From Oscillospiraceae bacterium (lineage in GTDB: Bacteria > Bacillota > Clostridia > Oscillospirales > Oscillospiraceae), in assembly GCA_015068025.1 (NCBI GenBank), contig SVLH01000004.1:1-64000 (forward strand): DNA of 64,000 bases, written 5' to 3'. Numbering within the stretch: position 1 is the stretch's first letter; each line of letters begins with the position of its first letter. The notes beneath the pieces were generated by a model that was given only the letters and a program-made list of their open reading frames with translations, did no database searches and was not told the DNA's origin. Positions 62,540 to 64,000 of the stretch are shown piece after piece. The position numbers and the translations under genes were made by a program.

Positions 62540-64000
62540 TCACTTGCCGTTCAGCGCATACTCGGCCGCCAGCTGCTTGTCGGTTTTTCTGATCAGGCCG
62601 ATGATGATGACTGCGATCCCCGCAACCACGACCAGACCGGGAACGAAACCGGCTCCCGGAGCGCCTTCTGTGATCAGCGTGCCGACCTGATAGACCAGGA
62701 ACGCAATCACATAGCCGGTGGCAAACTGGAAAGCAATACCGCCCCACAACCACTTGCGGCTCTTCATTTCAGCGTTCATGGCGCCCAGCGCTGCGAAGCA
62801 GGGAGGCGTGAACAGGTTGAACATCAGGTAGGCCAGCGCGGCAGCACGGGTCAGACCGAACACGGCGGCGACTTCGGCAGAGCCGTCAACCAGCGCCAGC
62901 TCCTCGGTGTCAATAAAGTTGGTAACTGCGAAGCAGACGGCCAGCGTGCCGACCACATTTTCCTTGGCAATGAAGCCGGTGACGGCAGCAGCGGCCAGCT
63001 GCCAGGAGGCAATGCCCACCACGGGGATCAGCAGTACGGCGATGGGAGATGCGATGGACGCCAGGATGGAGGTGCCCTCCATGCCCTCCTCCACAAGCTG
63101 GAAGTTCCAATTGAAAGACTGCATGATCTGAACCACGGTGTTGCAGACCAGAATGACAGTACCGGCCTTGACGATGTAAGCCCAGCCGCGGCCGCACATG
63201 GAGTCGAATGCCAGCTTGAAAGAGGGCACCTTATACTCGGGCAGTTCAATGATGAAGAAGGACTTGCGGGCCTTGTGGCCGGCGATCTTGTTGACCAGCA
63301 GGGCACCGAAGAAGATCAGCGCGATGCCAACGAAATACATCAGCGTACCGACCCAGGAAGCATCATCGAAGAACACTCTGGCGAACAGGGCGATGACCGG
63401 CAGCTTGGCGCCGCAGGGCATAAAGGGTGCCAGCATGGCAGTAGCGCGGCGCTCACGCTCGTTGCGGATGGTGCGGGCAGCCATAACGCCGGGGATGGCG
63501 CAGCCGGTGCCGATAACGAAGGGAATGACAGACTTGCCGGAAAGCCCCACCTTCTTGAAGATCGGGTCCAGAACCACAGTGGCGCGGGCCATGTAGCCGC
63601 AGTCCTCCAGCAGAGCGATGAGGAAATACATCACCATGACCAGCGGCAGGAATCCAACGACAGCACCAACGCCGCCGACGATGCCGTCAACCACCAGTGA
63701 CTGCAGGAAGGGAGAGGCGCTCTCCATCAGGCCGCCGACCCACTCACCAAACATCTCGATCAGCGAAACAAGACCGGGAATCACTCTGCCGTCGGCAAAT
63801 TCGTAGCCATCAGCAATCCAGGGCCCCAGCCATGCTTGAGAGATCTGAAACACCAGGAACATCACGCCGGCGAAGATGATCAGGCCACCCACGGGATTGG
63901 TCAGAACGGCGTCGATGCTGTCCTGCGCATTCTTGTCCCTGGTGAACACCCTGCGCTCTTCCACTTCGGCGACGATCTTGTTGACGAAGGCAAAGCGCTT
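62540..64000 (-). CDS. feoB: ferrous iron transporter FeoB (partial, C-terminal part)
   Basis: The last 486 residues of FeoB, cut by the right edge; the N-terminal GTPase domain lies outside. Two Gate domains are visible: GYMARATVVLDPIFKKVGLSGKSVIPFVIGTGCAIPGVMAARTI and the second with APFMPCGAKLPVIA, and CysGate-type IAKENVVGTLAV and TPPCFAALGA. The frame is open to base 64000, with the FeoB-like start FAFVNKIVAEVEE. Takes up Fe(II) under anaerobic conditions. Confidence 0.95.
   Translation of the reverse strand, partial: KRFAFVNKIVAEVEERRVFTRDKNAQDSIDAVLTNPVGGLIIFAGVMFLVFQISQAWLGPWIADGYEFADGRVIPGLVSLIEMFGEWVGGLMESASPFLQSLVVDGIVGGVGAVVGFLPLVMVMYFLIALLEDCGYMARATVVLDPIFKKVGLSGKSVIPFVIGTGCAIPGVMAARTIRNERERRATAMLAPFMPCGAKLPVIALFARVFFDDASWVGTLMYFVGIALIFFGALLVNKIAGHKARKSFFIIELPEYKVPSFKLAFDSMCGRGWAYIVKAGTVILVCNTVVQIMQSFNWNFQLVEEGMEGTSILASIASPIAVLLIPVVGIASWQLAAAAVTGFIAKENVVGTLAVCFAVTNFIDTEELALVDGSAEVAAVFGLTRAAALAYLMFNLFTPPCFAALGAMNAEMKSRKWLWGGIAFQFATGYVIAFLVYQVGTLITEGAPGAGFVPGLVVVAGIAVIIIGLIRKTDKQLAAEYALNGK

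Overview
The window looks like the chromosome of an anaerobic, spore-forming, GC-rich member of the Clostridia, most likely Oscillospiraceae and probably a gut commensal. The pointers are a SpoVAC homologue, HemW, rubredoxin, a sensory-type [FeFe]-hydrogenase paired with a SpoIIE-like phosphatase, S-layer-homology (SLH) surface proteins, a CIRCE-controlled groESL operon, RNase J, and an arginine deiminase route. I see no prophage, insertion sequence, CRISPR array or rRNA.

Left part (1-15000): spoVAC and hemW lead into six tandem M14 zinc-carboxypeptidase paralogues (2159-14916). The first has no signal peptide, four are secreted with C-terminal SLH domains, and the last is secreted with a C-terminal membrane anchor. 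Each copy has its own sigma-A-type promoter and copies 2-6 each have their own terminator, so the array is six separate transcription units.

15000-24600: a tightly overlapped mutY operon (mutY, small membrane protein, zinc-ribbon protein, PflX-like radical SAM protein) diverges from a unit headed by a membrane-tethered MerR regulator. That unit has a CueR-like promoter with a 19-bp spacer. An arginine deiminase cluster follows (arcA, ornithine carbamoyltransferase, YfcC-type transporter; no carbamate kinase in view), then a lipoprotein.

24600-37600: a full branched-chain amino-acid type ABC importer (livJ-H-M-G-F), then the housekeeping block gdpP-rplI-dnaB-tilS-hpt-ftsH, all on the minus strand.

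37600-49000: an AT-richer lipoprotein gene of probable foreign origin; an ATP-grasp / PHP phosphoesterase / polysaccharide deacetylase operon; a DUF4127 protein; RNase J with a long leader; a small Xre repressor with twin inverted-repeat operators facing a 54-residue ORF; and an SPFH (stomatin-like) protein with an unusual HTH-NfeD fusion.

49000-64000: an RlmL-type methyltransferase, a diacylglycerol-kinase-like lipid kinase, groES-groEL with a duplicated groEL tail downstream, three tRNAs (Met, Glu, Val), a NifX/SlyD-type fusion with a Cys/His-rich linker, rubredoxin, a nitroreductase-like protein, the hydrogenase/phosphatase pair, a Pro-Ala-Glu repeat lipoprotein, a COG2509-type FAD protein, and a ferrous-iron transporter (feoB, cut by the right edge) with its Cys-rich partner.

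The observations I rate most worth following are the M14 surface-peptidase array with differing anchors and an altered carboxylate-binding motif, the NifX-metal linker-FKBP fusion, the HTH-NfeD/SPFH pair, the CueR-like box on a MerR that lacks the CueR metal loop, and the groEL tail duplication. All assignments come from reading the sequence; no database search was run.
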